Source: Oligoflexus tunisiensis
GTDB lineage: Bacteria; Bdellovibrionota_B; Oligoflexia; Oligoflexales; Oligoflexaceae
Reading direction: 5' to 3'
Assembly: GCF_001748245.1 (NCBI RefSeq)
Contig: NZ_BDFO01000001.1
Location: forward strand, 4,479,471 to 4,543,470
DNA length: 64,000 nt
Shown: positions 41,137 through 50,561 of the stretch, piece by piece
Layout of the letters: every line of letters starts with the position of its first letter
How positions within the stretch are numbered: position 1 is the first letter of the stretch
Made by a program: the position numbers and the translations under genes
The notes under the pieces: generated by a model
Database searches by the model: none
Seen by the model: the letters and a program-made list of their open reading frames with translations, nothing else
What the model was told of the DNA's origin: nothing

Positions 41137-43493
41137 GACCCTTGGCCCAGTCGTCCGACTGGGCCATTTTTCACTTCCCTAAAACGCAGAATACGAACGT
41201 CACCTGATGGAACAGCCAGGGTGATCTGTCCTGCAGAATCGATCGCCACCTCCCGATCTTCCATTTCCTCCCGAACTGAGGACCAGCGGCCAGGGCCCGA
41301 CGGATCCAGAATCGAGACGTTTTGAATCTGCGTGGGATCAATGACAGCTGCAGTCAGCGGGGCTTTGGTAACGCCGTTATTATTGATCAGGGTCACGATC
41401 CAACCATCGGAGGTTCGATTGAACAGCTGCTGAATATCCTCATCCACCCTAAAGGGCTGTAACTCCTGCTGAATCCGACTCAACAACACGTTCCAAAGAT
41501 TGCGATTCCTGAGGAACTGAGGCATCGTTGTGATCACACGCCCTGCTCCAAACACATGAAGCGTGGCGAGCTGCCCCAGGGATTCGCCTGCAGAGTTTTT
41601 ACCCGTAATCAACGGCACCAGGCCTTCGGCTTCAACCTGGATCAGATCCATCGTTTCCTGAATGGCAACGGGCTTCAAGCTTCCGGCCACCTCCGCGTGA
41701 TTAACCTCCACAGGGTGGGAGCTCTGAATATTCACATCAGAAAAGAGGCCGGACAGATGAGGCTGAACATAAGCACTGTTAAGAACCAGTGTCCCTCCCT
41801 CGAAAACATACTTTTTCAATCTTTCAGCCCGCTCGGCATCCATTTCCAAATCACCGGCCAGGACTACGACCGGGTAATGCTTCAACACATCGGCGGTCAC
41901 ATCCTCAGTCAGGACATCAAAGAGTTCACCAAACGGCGTCTGAGTCATGAAGTATTTTGATTCATCCCATGCCGATTCCGCAAAGCTCTGCGGCCAGACC
42001 GTATTAAAAAGCTCGCGGATCATGTGATCGCCCGGACCGGGTTCAAACCCTGTCGGTATTTTTTTCCCCGTCGCATCGGTTCCCATACCGTGAAAAATTT
42101 TCTGCAGATCCATACCGAGCCCGTGATACTCACTGATAACGATCGCCACGGGTGTATAGGGAATGCCCCGATCCGGAAAGCGATGCGTGTAATCGTAAAG
42201 AAATTGACCAACCTTCCCCAACGGCGAAAGAAAGAGATTTCCTTGAGCATCCAGGGTTTCACCGTGAAACCAATTGATACTTGCGGCTTCCATCGTCGCA
42301 ACGTTGGCACCAGCCATGTAGGTGAGAAAATAACTCCGTTTGGCCAGTTCCACGGAGTGTCCATGAGTCGGGCCGGAATAAGGCTCGCCTGTGGTCTCAT
42401 GGATCCAGATGGGTTGGGTCGAGTAGTCCAGAATGCTCGGCCCATACCATGGCGAAAATTGAAGGCCCCATGGCTTTCCATACTGCCGCGCAGCTCCACG
42501 TGTGAAGGCCACGCGGGCATTGGTGCTGCGAATATTTTCACCGATTTCACTCTGGATCAGATCCAGCCGATCCTTGCCCCATCGGGCGGCATAGTGCGAG
42601 TAAAAATAGTGACCCGTTAAACTGTGGAGGATCGCATGAGAGTCCTGAGCTTCGTCCAGCATCTTCAGAAAATGATCCTGGATCAGCTGCCAGGCATCTT
42701 TCCGATCGGTCGGCAGACGTGGATAGCCTCCCTGCCGACCATGATGATAGTTGTAATCCCACTCAAAGGTCTGAGGAATCCAGGCCAAAGCATCGAATGA
42801 ATCCGCGAGTCCCCCATAGTGAGCTGCAGACTGTTTGATCAGGGGCTCGGTGTAAACCGAATCACCATAAAGTGGGAGTTCGATATTCCACTCTTTTCCT
42901 GTCAAACGGGGAATCCGATAGCCCAACACACTATTGTTCAGGATTGGATAGGAGTGCTCGGGGGGAGGCAGCTCCCTATCCTGATCGCGAAATATCACAG
43001 CCCGGTCGGCGGTGATCCACGTATCCAAAGACTGGGGCTCACCCGTACCGGTCGCTTGCACAGTCAATGTATGTGAGCCCATGGTGAGTTTCGGGCTGAG
43101 ATAAACAAGAGTGTTATCCAGACGTTCCCCACCATGGAAGTTGATCCGCGTAGGCGATCCATCATCGAGAGTGACAAGGGCGTGGCCATGATGTGGAGCG
43201 ATGGCCCCATAGAGCGCAATCTGATCACCTTCAAATCGAATGGTATAGAGATCACCCGACCGTCGGGCCCAGCGATTATCCTTTTTATAGGCATTGGCCT
43301 CAGGACCAGCCTGCCATGCGCCTTCATAGTGAAACGCATCATCGTTCAGGATCAAAGCGCTGCGTCGGGTTTGGGCCCGTTCCCCATCGCTCTGCCGCCT
43401 ATCCATTTCCGATGGCGATGTCCTGCGGGAAACATGAGGTTTTTGGCAGGAAAAGACCAGCGATACAAAAAACACAGCCACGATGATCCGCAT
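41133..43493 (-). CDS. Glycoside-hydrolase-like lipoprotein
   Basis: A 786-residue lipoprotein (lipobox LVFSCQK). Residues about 50-165 look like a carbohydrate-binding jelly roll (FHYEGAWQAGPEANAY, YTIRFEGDQIALYGA, VTLDDGSPTRINFHGG). The central 350 residues have the feel of a TIM-barrel glycosidase (WKPWGL-type segments such as QYGKPWGLQFSPWYG and ATMEAASINWFHGE, with possible acid/base Glu). A following part resembles the GATase-like domain of GH42 enzymes (VVVLAGDLEMDAERAERLKKYV). The end is beta-rich. It probably degrades or trims an extracellular polysaccharide, but the family number is not certain. It overlaps the upstream convergent gene by 4 bases at the stop codons. Confidence 0.55.
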   Translation of the reverse strand: MRIIVAVFFVSLVFSCQKPHVSRRTSPSEMDRRQSDGERAQTRRSALILNDDAFHYEGAWQAGPEANAYKKDNRWARRSGDLYTIRFEGDQIALYGAIAPHHGHALVTLDDGSPTRINFHGGERLDNTLVYLSPKLTMGSHTLTVQATGTGEPQSLDTWITADRAVIFRDQDRELPPPEHSYPILNNSVLGYRIPRLTGKEWNIELPLYGDSVYTEPLIKQSAAHYGGLADSFDALAWIPQTFEWDYNYHHGRQGGYPRLPTDRKDAWQLIQDHFLKMLDEAQDSHAILHSLTGHYFYSHYAARWGKDRLDLIQSEIGENIRSTNARVAFTRGAARQYGKPWGLQFSPWYGPSILDYSTQPIWIHETTGEPYSGPTHGHSVELAKRSYFLTYMAGANVATMEAASINWFHGETLDAQGNLFLSPLGKVGQFLYDYTHRFPDRGIPYTPVAIVISEYHGLGMDLQKIFHGMGTDATGKKIPTGFEPGPGDHMIRELFNTVWPQSFAESAWDESKYFMTQTPFGELFDVLTEDVTADVLKHYPVVVLAGDLEMDAERAERLKKYVFEGGTLVLNSAYVQPHLSGLFSDVNIQSSHPVEVNHAEVAGSLKPVAIQETMDLIQVEAEGLVPLITGKNSAGESLGQLATLHVFGAGRVITTMPQFLRNRNLWNVLLSRIQQELQPFRVDEDIQQLFNRTSDGWIVTLINNNGVTKAPLTAAVIDPTQIQNVSILDPSGPGRWSSVREEMEDREVAIDSAGQITLAVPSGDVRILRFREVKNGPVGRLGQGS
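41143..41171 (+). terminator. Rho-independent terminator inside the end of the convergent gene
   Basis: A perfect 10-pair stem (TGGCCCAGTC with GACTGGGCCA) with loop GTCC is followed by five T. It ends the large lipoprotein gene. The same bases encode the last residues of the convergent glycoside-hydrolase-like gene. Confidence 0.92.
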
Positions 43494-43581
43494 GATAACC
43501 CCACTCCACAGGTTTTCTCCATTTGACTCTATAGCGCAGGTCCTTGATCCTGCCAAACTCATGTTGCACTTGATTGCTGTT

Positions 43582-45123
43582 TCACAAGGACTGCAAAACC
43601 TGCTCCGGCGGTGCGATCAGACGCCCGGTGACCGCCAGATAATTCACAGTCGGATGCCGCTGCAGGGGAATGGGTGTCACCGTTTTGATCATGATCAGAT
43701 CCTCATAGTCCGCCTTCCGATAATTCGCTTCCGGAATCACCAGCGTCACCGGACAGTCCACCCAATCCCGACCGACATCGCGAAACGTATAAAACGAGGG
43801 ATGCTGCCGATCCAGGGAAATGACCGGCATACGTTGATTCAAAAAGTGCAACTGGGCCACGATATACCAGCGCTGACCCGCAAGATAGCCGTCGACCGGA
43901 CAGTGTGCGGGCAGTTTCTGCAAAATCGGTTGCCTGATCGTCTGCAGGCCGTTGTTAAGATCTGACCACAGTGTCAATTCCGTGAGTGGAGTATCCCGGT
44001 CGCTCAGCATGGATAGAAGATTTCTTCGCACATCGCGGCGAGCCAGAAGACTCGGCAGCAGAACGCTCAGCAGCACGGCGAGTATCCAGCTGCGTTTGGA
44101 ACGGGCCAGAGTCTCACCATAAAGAGCCACGAGGGCGGGCAGCAGCAGCCAAAAGCCGGGCATCATCCAATGCAAGCGCACGGGTTTCACGAAACTGAGT
44201 CCCGCGAGCAGAATGATCAAAGGCAGGCAGCTGGACAAAAGAATCAAGGGCACACCCTGGGGAAATCGCTCGCGCTCCCGCATCAGACGACGCATGGTCT
44301 TGATCATGAGCCAGGCAAACCAGGGTGTGAGAAACAGGAGAAGGCCGAGGATCGTGCGCAGAGGTCCTTCCCAAAACCACTTCAGATCACCGAAGCCCTG
44401 TCGCGTTTGAAATCGGATCGAGGCCCAATCATGCTGAAGGTTCCAGACCCACACCGGTGTGGTCACCAAAAGGCCCATGCCCAAGGCGTTCAACCAAAAC
44501 ATCAGATCCGTTCGCGCCCGTCCACGCCGTAACCAGAACAGAGCCGCGCCCAGTCCCAAACCCATGGGCAGCGCATGATATTTGAAAATTCCCGCCAGAC
44601 CCAAAACAAAGCCCCAGGCCAAACCCTGATTCGCGCTGAGACGTTCCTGGCGTCGATAGCGAAGCGTCAACCACAATGCAGCGGTGAGGCAGGGATAAAG
44701 ACCGGCGTCCGGTAATGCAAAAATCCCGAGCAGTCCAAAGCCTGGCAGGATGAGAGTCGCCAGGGCGAGCAGCATGAGATCACGCGACCGCCAGGCAGGA
44801 TGGATTTCCCTCAGACAAAGCAAAAGAAAAAATGCAGCCCATGCATGCAGAAACGGAATGAGCAGGCGCACGCTTAACAAACCACTGCCCACCTTCGCAT
44901 TGAGCGCTGTGACCCAGGCGATGCCGGGTGGGTGATCATAGTAACTGAGCTGCAGCCTTTGTCCCCAGTCCCAGTAATACGCTTCATCATTTACGAGGGG
45001 AAAATAGGCAGCGATCCAAAGATGAAAGACGAAGCCGAGCCAAAGGATCAGAAGAGCCAGGGCCCAGCCGGTTCCTGCGGACAGTTTGGCGATAAACGCA
45101 TCTTTCCAGGTCCCGCTTTTCAC
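43582..45123 (-). CDS. GT39/GT83-type membrane glycosyltransferase (ArnT/PMT-like)
   Basis: A 513-residue inner-membrane protein with about 10-12 hydrophobic helices. The first periplasmic loop carries NDEAYYWDWGQRLQLSYYD followed by HPPG, the acidic catalytic signature of ArnT and protein mannosyltransferase-like enzymes. They move a sugar from a polyprenyl phosphate carrier to lipid A, protein or polysaccharide on the outer face of the membrane. The soluble C-terminal part is about 120 residues. The start is GTG at 45123 with GGGGGAAA ahead. The acceptor is unknown. Confidence 0.85.
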   Translation of the reverse strand: MKSGTWKDAFIAKLSAGTGWALALLILWLGFVFHLWIAAYFPLVNDEAYYWDWGQRLQLSYYDHPPGIAWVTALNAKVGSGLLSVRLLIPFLHAWAAFFLLLCLREIHPAWRSRDLMLLALATLILPGFGLLGIFALPDAGLYPCLTAALWLTLRYRRQERLSANQGLAWGFVLGLAGIFKYHALPMGLGLGAALFWLRRGRARTDLMFWLNALGMGLLVTTPVWVWNLQHDWASIRFQTRQGFGDLKWFWEGPLRTILGLLLFLTPWFAWLMIKTMRRLMRERERFPQGVPLILLSSCLPLIILLAGLSFVKPVRLHWMMPGFWLLLPALVALYGETLARSKRSWILAVLLSVLLPSLLARRDVRRNLLSMLSDRDTPLTELTLWSDLNNGLQTIRQPILQKLPAHCPVDGYLAGQRWYIVAQLHFLNQRMPVISLDRQHPSFYTFRDVGRDWVDCPVTLVIPEANYRKADYEDLIMIKTVTPIPLQRHPTVNYLAVTGRLIAPPEQVLQSL

Positions 45124-45225
45124 GTTCGAGTTTCCCCCTCATGCAAGAGCCGTCAGAATCACTCCCCCTATCCGACGGACAACCGGTCCGGGGTAAAAAA
45201 CTCTTTCCCAAACGCCGGTCATCAG

Positions 45226-45249
45226 CTACTGTGAGCGTCCGCTCAGTAG
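45226..45249 (+). promoter_or_regulatory. Leader hairpin upstream of secB
   Basis: CTACT-GAGCG pairs with CGCTC-AGTAG with a two-base bulge, 34 bases before the secB start. There is no T-run, so a leader or mRNA-stability role is more likely than termination. Confidence 0.3.
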
Positions 45250-45282
45250 GGAGCAGCAGCCCGACATTTAGCAGGAGTAGAC

Positions 45283-45747
45283 ATGGCTGACCAGGAAATA
45301 CAAGTAGCCTTGCAGAGAATTTATGTCAAAGACCTCAGCTTCGAATCGCCTAATCCTGTCGAAGTATTCGGCCAAAACTGGAAGCCTCAGGTCAATGTCG
45401 AAATGCAAACCCGGAACCGTAAGATCGCCGAGTCGGCTTACGAAGTTTCCCTGGAAATGACCATTACGGCCAAAAACGGTGAGAAGAACGCCTTCGTCAT
45501 CGAAGTCGAGCAGGCCGGCATTTTTGTAATCAAGGGCCTGGAAGGTGAAAACCTGCGCCGCCTGATGGGTACATTCTGTTTGACCATTCTTTTCCCATAC
45601 CTGCGCGAAACTGTGGACAGTCTCTGCCTCAAGGGCAGCTTCCCTCCGCTGGTCCTCGCTCCGATCAACTTCGATCAGCTCTACGAGCAGAGCATGAAGC
45701 AGCAACACCAGCAGCAGCAGCAGCAGCCTGACCAGCCGCACGCTTGA
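45283..45747 (+). CDS. secB: Protein-export chaperone SecB
   Basis: A 154-residue SecB. The fold is recognisable from VALQRIYVKDLSFESPN, WKPQVNVEMQTR, FVIEVEQAGIFVIKGL, FCLTILFPYLRETVDSL and FPPLVLAPINFDQLYEQ. SecB is a cytoplasmic tetramer that holds precursor proteins unfolded and hands them to SecA. The C-terminal tail is Gln-rich (QQHQQQQQQPDQ), longer and of different composition from the zinc-free SecA-contact tail of Escherichia coli. The many lipoproteins and secreted enzymes in this window are possible clients. AGGAG precedes the ATG. Confidence 0.95.
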   Translation: MADQEIQVALQRIYVKDLSFESPNPVEVFGQNWKPQVNVEMQTRNRKIAESAYEVSLEMTITAKNGEKNAFVIEVEQAGIFVIKGLEGENLRRLMGTFCLTILFPYLRETVDSLCLKGSFPPLVLAPINFDQLYEQSMKQQHQQQQQQPDQPHA

Positions 45748-45919
45748 TTCAATTTGAGTGGCCGTCCACGGGCGGCCTCGCCCCACGCAGCCCCCTTCGT
45801 CACGCCCGCATGGGCGCCCTGATCAAATTCCCCCAGCCCCTCAAAAACATCCATTGGCTTTTCCCGTCCATCCGCGCATAAACGTGAGCAGAACATCCAC
45901 GACCCCAGTCGGAGGCTCC

Positions 45920-47989
45920 ATGAAACGCGCGCTCATCGCCGTATGCCTGTGTCTTGCCATGGCCTGCGGCCCGTCCGCATCAACCCCTCAAGCCCTTGAA
46001 ACCAGCGGCGAATATCTGATCGGTACAGGGATATACGACATCACCGGTCCCGCGGCTGAAATCGTCATGATGGGCTTTGCCGTGGGCGACCAGAAAACCG
46101 CCGGCATCCACACCCGCCTGCGTTCCCGGGCCTACATTGTTGGCGATACGAACAAACGCGTGGTCTTTGTCAGCGCGGATCTCGGCATGATGTTTCAGAT
46201 GGTCAAACGAAAAGTCGCCGAAAAAATCGCGCAGAATCCCGAACTCGCGCGCTATTACAACGAACAAAATATTCTGCTCTCCGCCACGCACACCCACGGC
46301 GGCCCCGGTGGTTACTCCGGTTATTTCCTCTACGACTTCACCATCAATGGTTTTATCAAACGCCACTTTGAAACCATCGTGAACGGCATTTATCTCTCCA
46401 TCCTCAACGCGCACAACAATCTGGAACCCGGCCGCATCCTCATCAACGAAGGCACACTCGATGGGGTGGGTGGCAACCGGGCCGTGGAAGCTTATAACAA
46501 CAATCCAGCCGAGGAACGCGCGCAGTATGCGAGCAACACCGATCGCACCTTCACCCTCCTCAAATTCGTCAACCGCCACGGCGAGGCCATCGGCATGGCC
46601 AACTGGTTCGCCGTTCACCCCGATAGCATTGGCCCGGGAAACCACCTGATCACCGCCGATAACAAAGGCTGGGCTTCGTATCTCTTCGAAAAGGATCACG
46701 GCACCAACTACCTCGCCGCCAAAACCTTTGTCGGCGCCTTTGCCCAGGCCAATGCCGGCGACATCACCCCCAACATCGGCTTTGGTCAGGCGCCACCGGA
46801 TCTGACCCTCAGCACGAATAAAAGTTTAAGCAACGCCGTGCTCAAGCAGTATTACAAGGCGCGCGAACTTTTTGATAGCGCCACCGAAACAGTCACTGGT
46901 GCCATCGACTATCGCCATGAATGGGTCGACATGCGCACACTGCAGGTGGCCAGCGCCCAAACCCACACCTGTGCGGCCGGCATGGGGGCCTCCTTTTCCG
47001 CAGGCAGTCCTTATGATAATCCCAGCCCAGCGCCGCTCTTTCCGAACGGTACCACCGTCGACAGCCTCGCCTGGAGCGAAAACGCAGGAAAAGCCGCCCT
47101 CAGCAAAATCCTGGGCGGTTTCTTTTCGCTGATCTGGACCGACACGAGTGATCCCAACTACAAGGCCTGTCATGCGGAAAAGCCGGTTCTGATTCCCACC
47201 GGCATCGCGCATGTGAATATCAACGGCCCGACCATGACCCCACAGATCATGCCGCTGCAAATCATCAAAATAGGAAGTGTGGCCTTGATTGCCGTCCCAG
47301 CGGAAGTCACCACGATGTCCGGTCGTCGCTTCCGCAAGGCCGTCCTGAATGAACTCGCTCCTCTCGGAGTCCGTTATGGGGTGATCAGCAGCCTCGCCAA
47401 CTCCTATGCCTCCTATCTCGCGACTCGCGAGGAATACGCCAAGCAATGGTATGAAGGTGCCGCCACCCTCTTTGGCCCGCATCAGCAGGCTGCATTTCAG
47501 CAGGAATTCGTGAAGCTCTCGCGCGCCATCGTGCAAGGCACGGCCGTCGATCCTGGCCCCACGCCGCCGGATGTCACCGGTCATGCCGTGGACCTGACCG
47601 CCAAGGTCGTTCTTGATGATAAACCCTGGGGAAAAAAATATGGTGAGGTCATCACCCAGCCGCAGGCATCCTACCCACGCGGCGCCACCGTCAGCGTGCA
47701 ATTCTGGGGTGCGCATCCCAACAACGACTACCGCACGCAGGATACCTTCCTGATCATCGAAAAACTGGAGAACGGTGTGTATTTGCCCGTGCGCTACGAT
47801 TGGGATCCTGACACGACCTATCGCTGGGAACGCAGCGGCATTGCCAACTCCAGGATCACCATCACCTGGCACACCGAAGGCGCCGCGCCGGGCACCTATC
47901 GCGTGCGCCATCGCGGGGATCACAAATCCGGCTGGACCGATGCGATATCCCCATATGAAGGCGTTTCGGCTTCCTTCATTCTGAAATAG
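45920..47989 (+). CDS. Neutral/alkaline ceramidase-family lipoprotein
   Basis: A 689-residue protein with a lipobox (LAMACGP). It matches neutral ceramidases by GTGIYDITGPAAEIVMMGFA, HTRLRSRAYIV, SATHTHGGPGGYSGY (zinc histidines), NRAVEAYNNNP...ER, and FAQANAGDITPN. In known enzymes this last block holds the nucleophilic Ser (G-D/N-V/L-S-P-N); here the residue is Thr283. The C-terminal 150 residues look like the immunoglobulin-like domain of the family (VSVQFWGAHPNNDYR). Ceramidases split ceramide into sphingoid base and fatty acid. It may feed on host or prey lipids, or turn over the cell's own sphingolipids. GGAGG lies in front of ATG 45920. Its last 70 bases overlap the convergent DUF72 gene. 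Confidence 0.85.
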   Translation: MKRALIAVCLCLAMACGPSASTPQALETSGEYLIGTGIYDITGPAAEIVMMGFAVGDQKTAGIHTRLRSRAYIVGDTNKRVVFVSADLGMMFQMVKRKVAEKIAQNPELARYYNEQNILLSATHTHGGPGGYSGYFLYDFTINGFIKRHFETIVNGIYLSILNAHNNLEPGRILINEGTLDGVGGNRAVEAYNNNPAEERAQYASNTDRTFTLLKFVNRHGEAIGMANWFAVHPDSIGPGNHLITADNKGWASYLFEKDHGTNYLAAKTFVGAFAQANAGDITPNIGFGQAPPDLTLSTNKSLSNAVLKQYYKARELFDSATETVTGAIDYRHEWVDMRTLQVASAQTHTCAAGMGASFSAGSPYDNPSPAPLFPNGTTVDSLAWSENAGKAALSKILGGFFSLIWTDTSDPNYKACHAEKPVLIPTGIAHVNINGPTMTPQIMPLQIIKIGSVALIAVPAEVTTMSGRRFRKAVLNELAPLGVRYGVISSLANSYASYLATREEYAKQWYEGAATLFGPHQQAAFQQEFVKLSRAIVQGTAVDPGPTPPDVTGHAVDLTAKVVLDDKPWGKKYGEVITQPQASYPRGATVSVQFWGAHPNNDYRTQDTFLIIEKLENGVYLPVRYDWDPDTTYRWERSGIANSRITITWHTEGAAPGTYRVRHRGDHKSGWTDAISPYEGVSASFILK

Positions 47990-48834
47990 TTCTTTTCATA
48001 GAGATACCGCAGCGCGAAATCCACAGTCTGCGGTATCGCCCCGTGCCGCTCCTGATGGGCAAAGAAATAGATCTCATCCATGCCCGCCGCCGCCCATTCC
48101 GACAGCCGATCCATCCACGCCCGCACGCGCTGATCATCCCGCCGCGAGGGAAAACAGCCGAGAAACCGCACCATCAGCTTCGGTTGCGTCAGGGACATGT
48201 GCACCACATCCCGCCGTCCGGGGCTGTCGGTGATGACCGTGGCGATGTTCGCTTTGAAGAGGAGATTGATCACCGGATCGGCCAGCATATGATCGCGAAA
48301 CCAGTCCGGGTGCCGAAATTCAATGGCGAGCGGAAACGCATTCCCCCAGGCTTCGATGAATTGCTTCAGAGCCGGAAAATGCGTGGGCGCAAACCAGTCC
48401 GGCAGTTGCATGAAGCAAAGGCCAAGGTGATCGCCAAACCATTCGCAGACGCGTTTGAACCGCTGCAGAAGTTCGTGATCCAGCGCCTGATGCATTTTAT
48501 GGGAAAGATCCTGGGGAACTTTGGGACAGAAGGAAAAGCCCGGCGGCACCTGGTTCACCCAGCCTTCCACCTGATGCGCCTGCGGCAGGTGATAGAAGCT
48601 CCCGTTGTATTCCACACAGTTGTAATGCTGCGCATAGGCGGAAAGATATTCCGAAGGCCGGGCCGTCTCGGGATAAACCGTGCCGAGCCATTCCTTGCAG
48701 ACCCAGACGGGAGCGCCGCAGCGGATCAGGCCACGGCCCTGATGACCCAATTTCAAAAAGCCCAAAGTGCGGGGCCTTGGATCCGGCAGCGCGAGATCCA
48801 GACCGCGATCATCCTGAACGCGACCGAAGTGCAT
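47920..48834 (-). CDS. DUF72 family protein (YecE-like)
   Basis: A 304-residue protein of the DUF72 TIM-barrel family. Typical blocks are CGAPVWVCKEWLGTVYP, HYNCVEYNGSFYHLP, FSFCPKVPQDLSHK and AIEFRHPDWF. The N-terminal extension (MHFGRVQDDRGLDLALPDP) is like that of the longer subgroup, so I keep ATG 48834. The reaction is not known. The last 22 residues go beyond the usual end and are encoded within the 3' end of the convergent ceramidase gene, so the ancestral stop was probably lost. Confidence 0.87.
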   Translation of the reverse strand: MHFGRVQDDRGLDLALPDPRPRTLGFLKLGHQGRGLIRCGAPVWVCKEWLGTVYPETARPSEYLSAYAQHYNCVEYNGSFYHLPQAHQVEGWVNQVPPGFSFCPKVPQDLSHKMHQALDHELLQRFKRVCEWFGDHLGLCFMQLPDWFAPTHFPALKQFIEAWGNAFPLAIEFRHPDWFRDHMLADPVINLLFKANIATVITDSPGRRDVVHMSLTQPKLMVRFLGCFPSRRDDQRVRAWMDRLSEWAAAGMDEIYFFAHQERHGAIPQTVDFALRYLYEKNYFRMKEAETPSYGDIASVQPDL

Positions 48835-48843
48835 AAAAAATTC

Positions 48844-49326
48844 TCACAGACGGAAACGCACATGGGCCAGGAACGTGTCCTTGATGAGGCCCTTGTGTTC
48901 GCCCATCCAGCTATAAAGTTTCGTGTTCTCCACACCCAGACCGATGTAAGGATCGATATCCGCCGTCAGTCCATAGGTGAGTGTCGGCCCAAAGAGCAGT
49001 TCCGTTTCATCGAGGTTATAGTGAATGAGGCCAAACCCCGGCGACAAATAATATTCAAAAATGCCAACCTTCACATGCCCACGTCCCGATGCGCCGAGCG
49101 CAAAGATCGCCGGAGCCCCCTTGTCTTCATCCTTGGAATAAAGACGCAGATAACCACCATAACTCTCCGTGGCGGTGTCATTCACCAAAAAATCTCCGCC
49201 GAGCGCCAGACCGCCCTCATCGATCCCGGCCTGGATCACCATCTGCGTGGGTCGCCCACTGCTTTGTGCAGCCAGGGGCTGAGTGGCAAGGGTCGCAACA
49301 GCGAACAGGGCAGCAAAAAGTTTCAT
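48844..49326 (-). CDS. Small exported, probably beta-barrel protein
   Basis: A 160-residue protein with a clear signal peptide (LFAALFAVATLATQPLAAQ). The mature part alternates short beta-like stretches (QMVIQAGIDEGGLALGG, GHVKVGIFEYYLSPGFGLIHY, LLFGPTLTYGLTADIDPYIGLGV) and ends in HVRFRL, a pattern of small outer-membrane barrels. I do not recognise a family. It is 9 bases upstream of the DUF72 gene and probably shares its transcript. Confidence 0.6.
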   Translation of the reverse strand: MKLFAALFAVATLATQPLAAQSSGRPTQMVIQAGIDEGGLALGGDFLVNDTATESYGGYLRLYSKDEDKGAPAIFALGASGRGHVKVGIFEYYLSPGFGLIHYNLDETELLFGPTLTYGLTADIDPYIGLGVENTKLYSWMGEHKGLIKDTFLAHVRFRL

Positions 49327-49519
49327 AGAGGCTCCTCAATGCGAGTGAAGGTCATCAAGTGGCTGGGGTTCCCAGGGTCCACCCTCCCTAGGTACATCGA
49401 AAGGGACGCGGGATGCAAGTCCTGTGCACTTCATCCAAGCCAACTGGACCTGCATGCGACGAATTGGTTATGATGGATGACAGTGTTCCGGCCCTCGCTG
49501 TTCGTTCAAGGAGACAGAT

Positions 49520-50479
49520 ATGATGCTGCGGCTTATTTTCTCTTGCCTGGCTCTGATCGCTTTGTGGGCATCGCCCCTGGCTGCGGCGGAGCGTGAGACT
49601 CTGATTCAGGACTATAAGAAGGTCCTCGAAAAGTTCCGCAGCCGCTCGGCTCAAATAGGTCAGGGCAATCCTGCGGTCACCAAACATCCGATCACCACCG
49701 AACAGTGTCTCGCCAATGCAAAAAAAGCAGGCGTCACTTTCGAAAACCCGCAGTTTGAAAAAATCTGCGGTGCTCCTTACATGGCTCCCCTTTATAATCC
49801 CGCCAAGGAAAAGCCGGAAGATGCTAAAGTGTGCATCGACCAGTTTGAATTCCCCAATGTGCCTTGTGAATATCCCGTGGTCTGGACGCGCGCGGTGGAA
49901 GCCGCGGATATCTGCAGCTCCATCGGTAAACGCATCTGTGATGCGCATGAGTGGGAAGGGGCCTGCGCCGGAGCTCTGGAAGAGCCGGACTACGCTTTCG
50001 ACAGCTTCAAGGATGCGTCGCCCGAAAACAAAATCAGGCAGCGACGCCTCGCCCACAACCGGGTGGCGGATCAAAACAAGGTCTACTCTTACGGCAAGGA
50101 ACGCAAGAAGGGTATTTGCGGCATGAACTCCACCAAGGACAACGGCTGCAACGGTGGAGACTGGAAACGCTGTGGATCCAACACCTATCCGGTCGGTGCT
50201 TTCCTGGAATGCAAAAGCGGACTTGAAGTCTTCGATCTGCATGGAAACGCCGCGGAACATATGAATCTGCCGACCAAACCCGAGGAAATGGCCAGCAAAG
50301 GCAGCAAGGACCTCGGTTATACGGAAATGAAAGGCAGCTGGTTTATCTGGGATAAATACCAGGCACATCCGGATCACTGCCGTTGGCGCGCCCCTTACTG
50401 GCACGGCACACGTTTACGTCACCCTGATAGTCACGCGAACTATCATCTGAGCTTTCGTTGTTGCAAGGATGTGAAGTAG
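49520..50479 (+). CDS. FGE-sulfatase (SUMF1-like) domain protein, exported
   Basis: A 319-residue protein with a signal peptide (RLIFSCLALIALWASPLAAA). The mature part has the features of the formylglycine-generating-enzyme/SUMF1 fold: VCIDQFEFPNVPCEYPVVW, the block AADICSSIGKRICDAHEWEGAC, the block FDLHGNAAEHMN, and the C-terminal HLSFRCC. Many such proteins are not sulfatase activators but bind metals, sugars or other ligands. The catalytic Cys pair of true FGEs cannot be confirmed. Nine or more cysteines suggest disulfides in the periplasm. AAGGAG precedes the start and a strong terminator follows the stop. Confidence 0.72.
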   Translation: MMLRLIFSCLALIALWASPLAAAERETLIQDYKKVLEKFRSRSAQIGQGNPAVTKHPITTEQCLANAKKAGVTFENPQFEKICGAPYMAPLYNPAKEKPEDAKVCIDQFEFPNVPCEYPVVWTRAVEAADICSSIGKRICDAHEWEGACAGALEEPDYAFDSFKDASPENKIRQRRLAHNRVADQNKVYSYGKERKKGICGMNSTKDNGCNGGDWKRCGSNTYPVGAFLECKSGLEVFDLHGNAAEHMNLPTKPEEMASKGSKDLGYTEMKGSWFIWDKYQAHPDHCRWRAPYWHGTRLRHPDSHANYHLSFRCCKDVK

Positions 50480-50528
50480 GATTCGTCGGAACATTCAAGC
50501 TGGAAACAAGCTTGGGTCGCAATGGTAA

Positions 50529-50558
50529 GGCCTCGGTGTCAAAAACCGAGGCCTTTTT
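50529..50558 (+). terminator. Rho-independent terminator
   Basis: A perfect 9-pair stem (GGCCTCGGT with ACCGAGGCC) with a 7-base loop is followed by five T. It ends the FGE-domain gene and sits 3 bases from the convergent DUF1338 gene. Confidence 0.93.
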
Positions 50559-50561
50559 GCG

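Noticed and set aside
48043..49473. 476-codon plus-strand frame
   Set aside because: It is antisense to the DUF72 and small exported protein genes, both of which have family motifs or a signal peptide.
49388..50404. 338-codon minus-strand frame
   Set aside because: It is antisense to the FGE-domain gene, which has a signal peptide, ribosome site and terminator.
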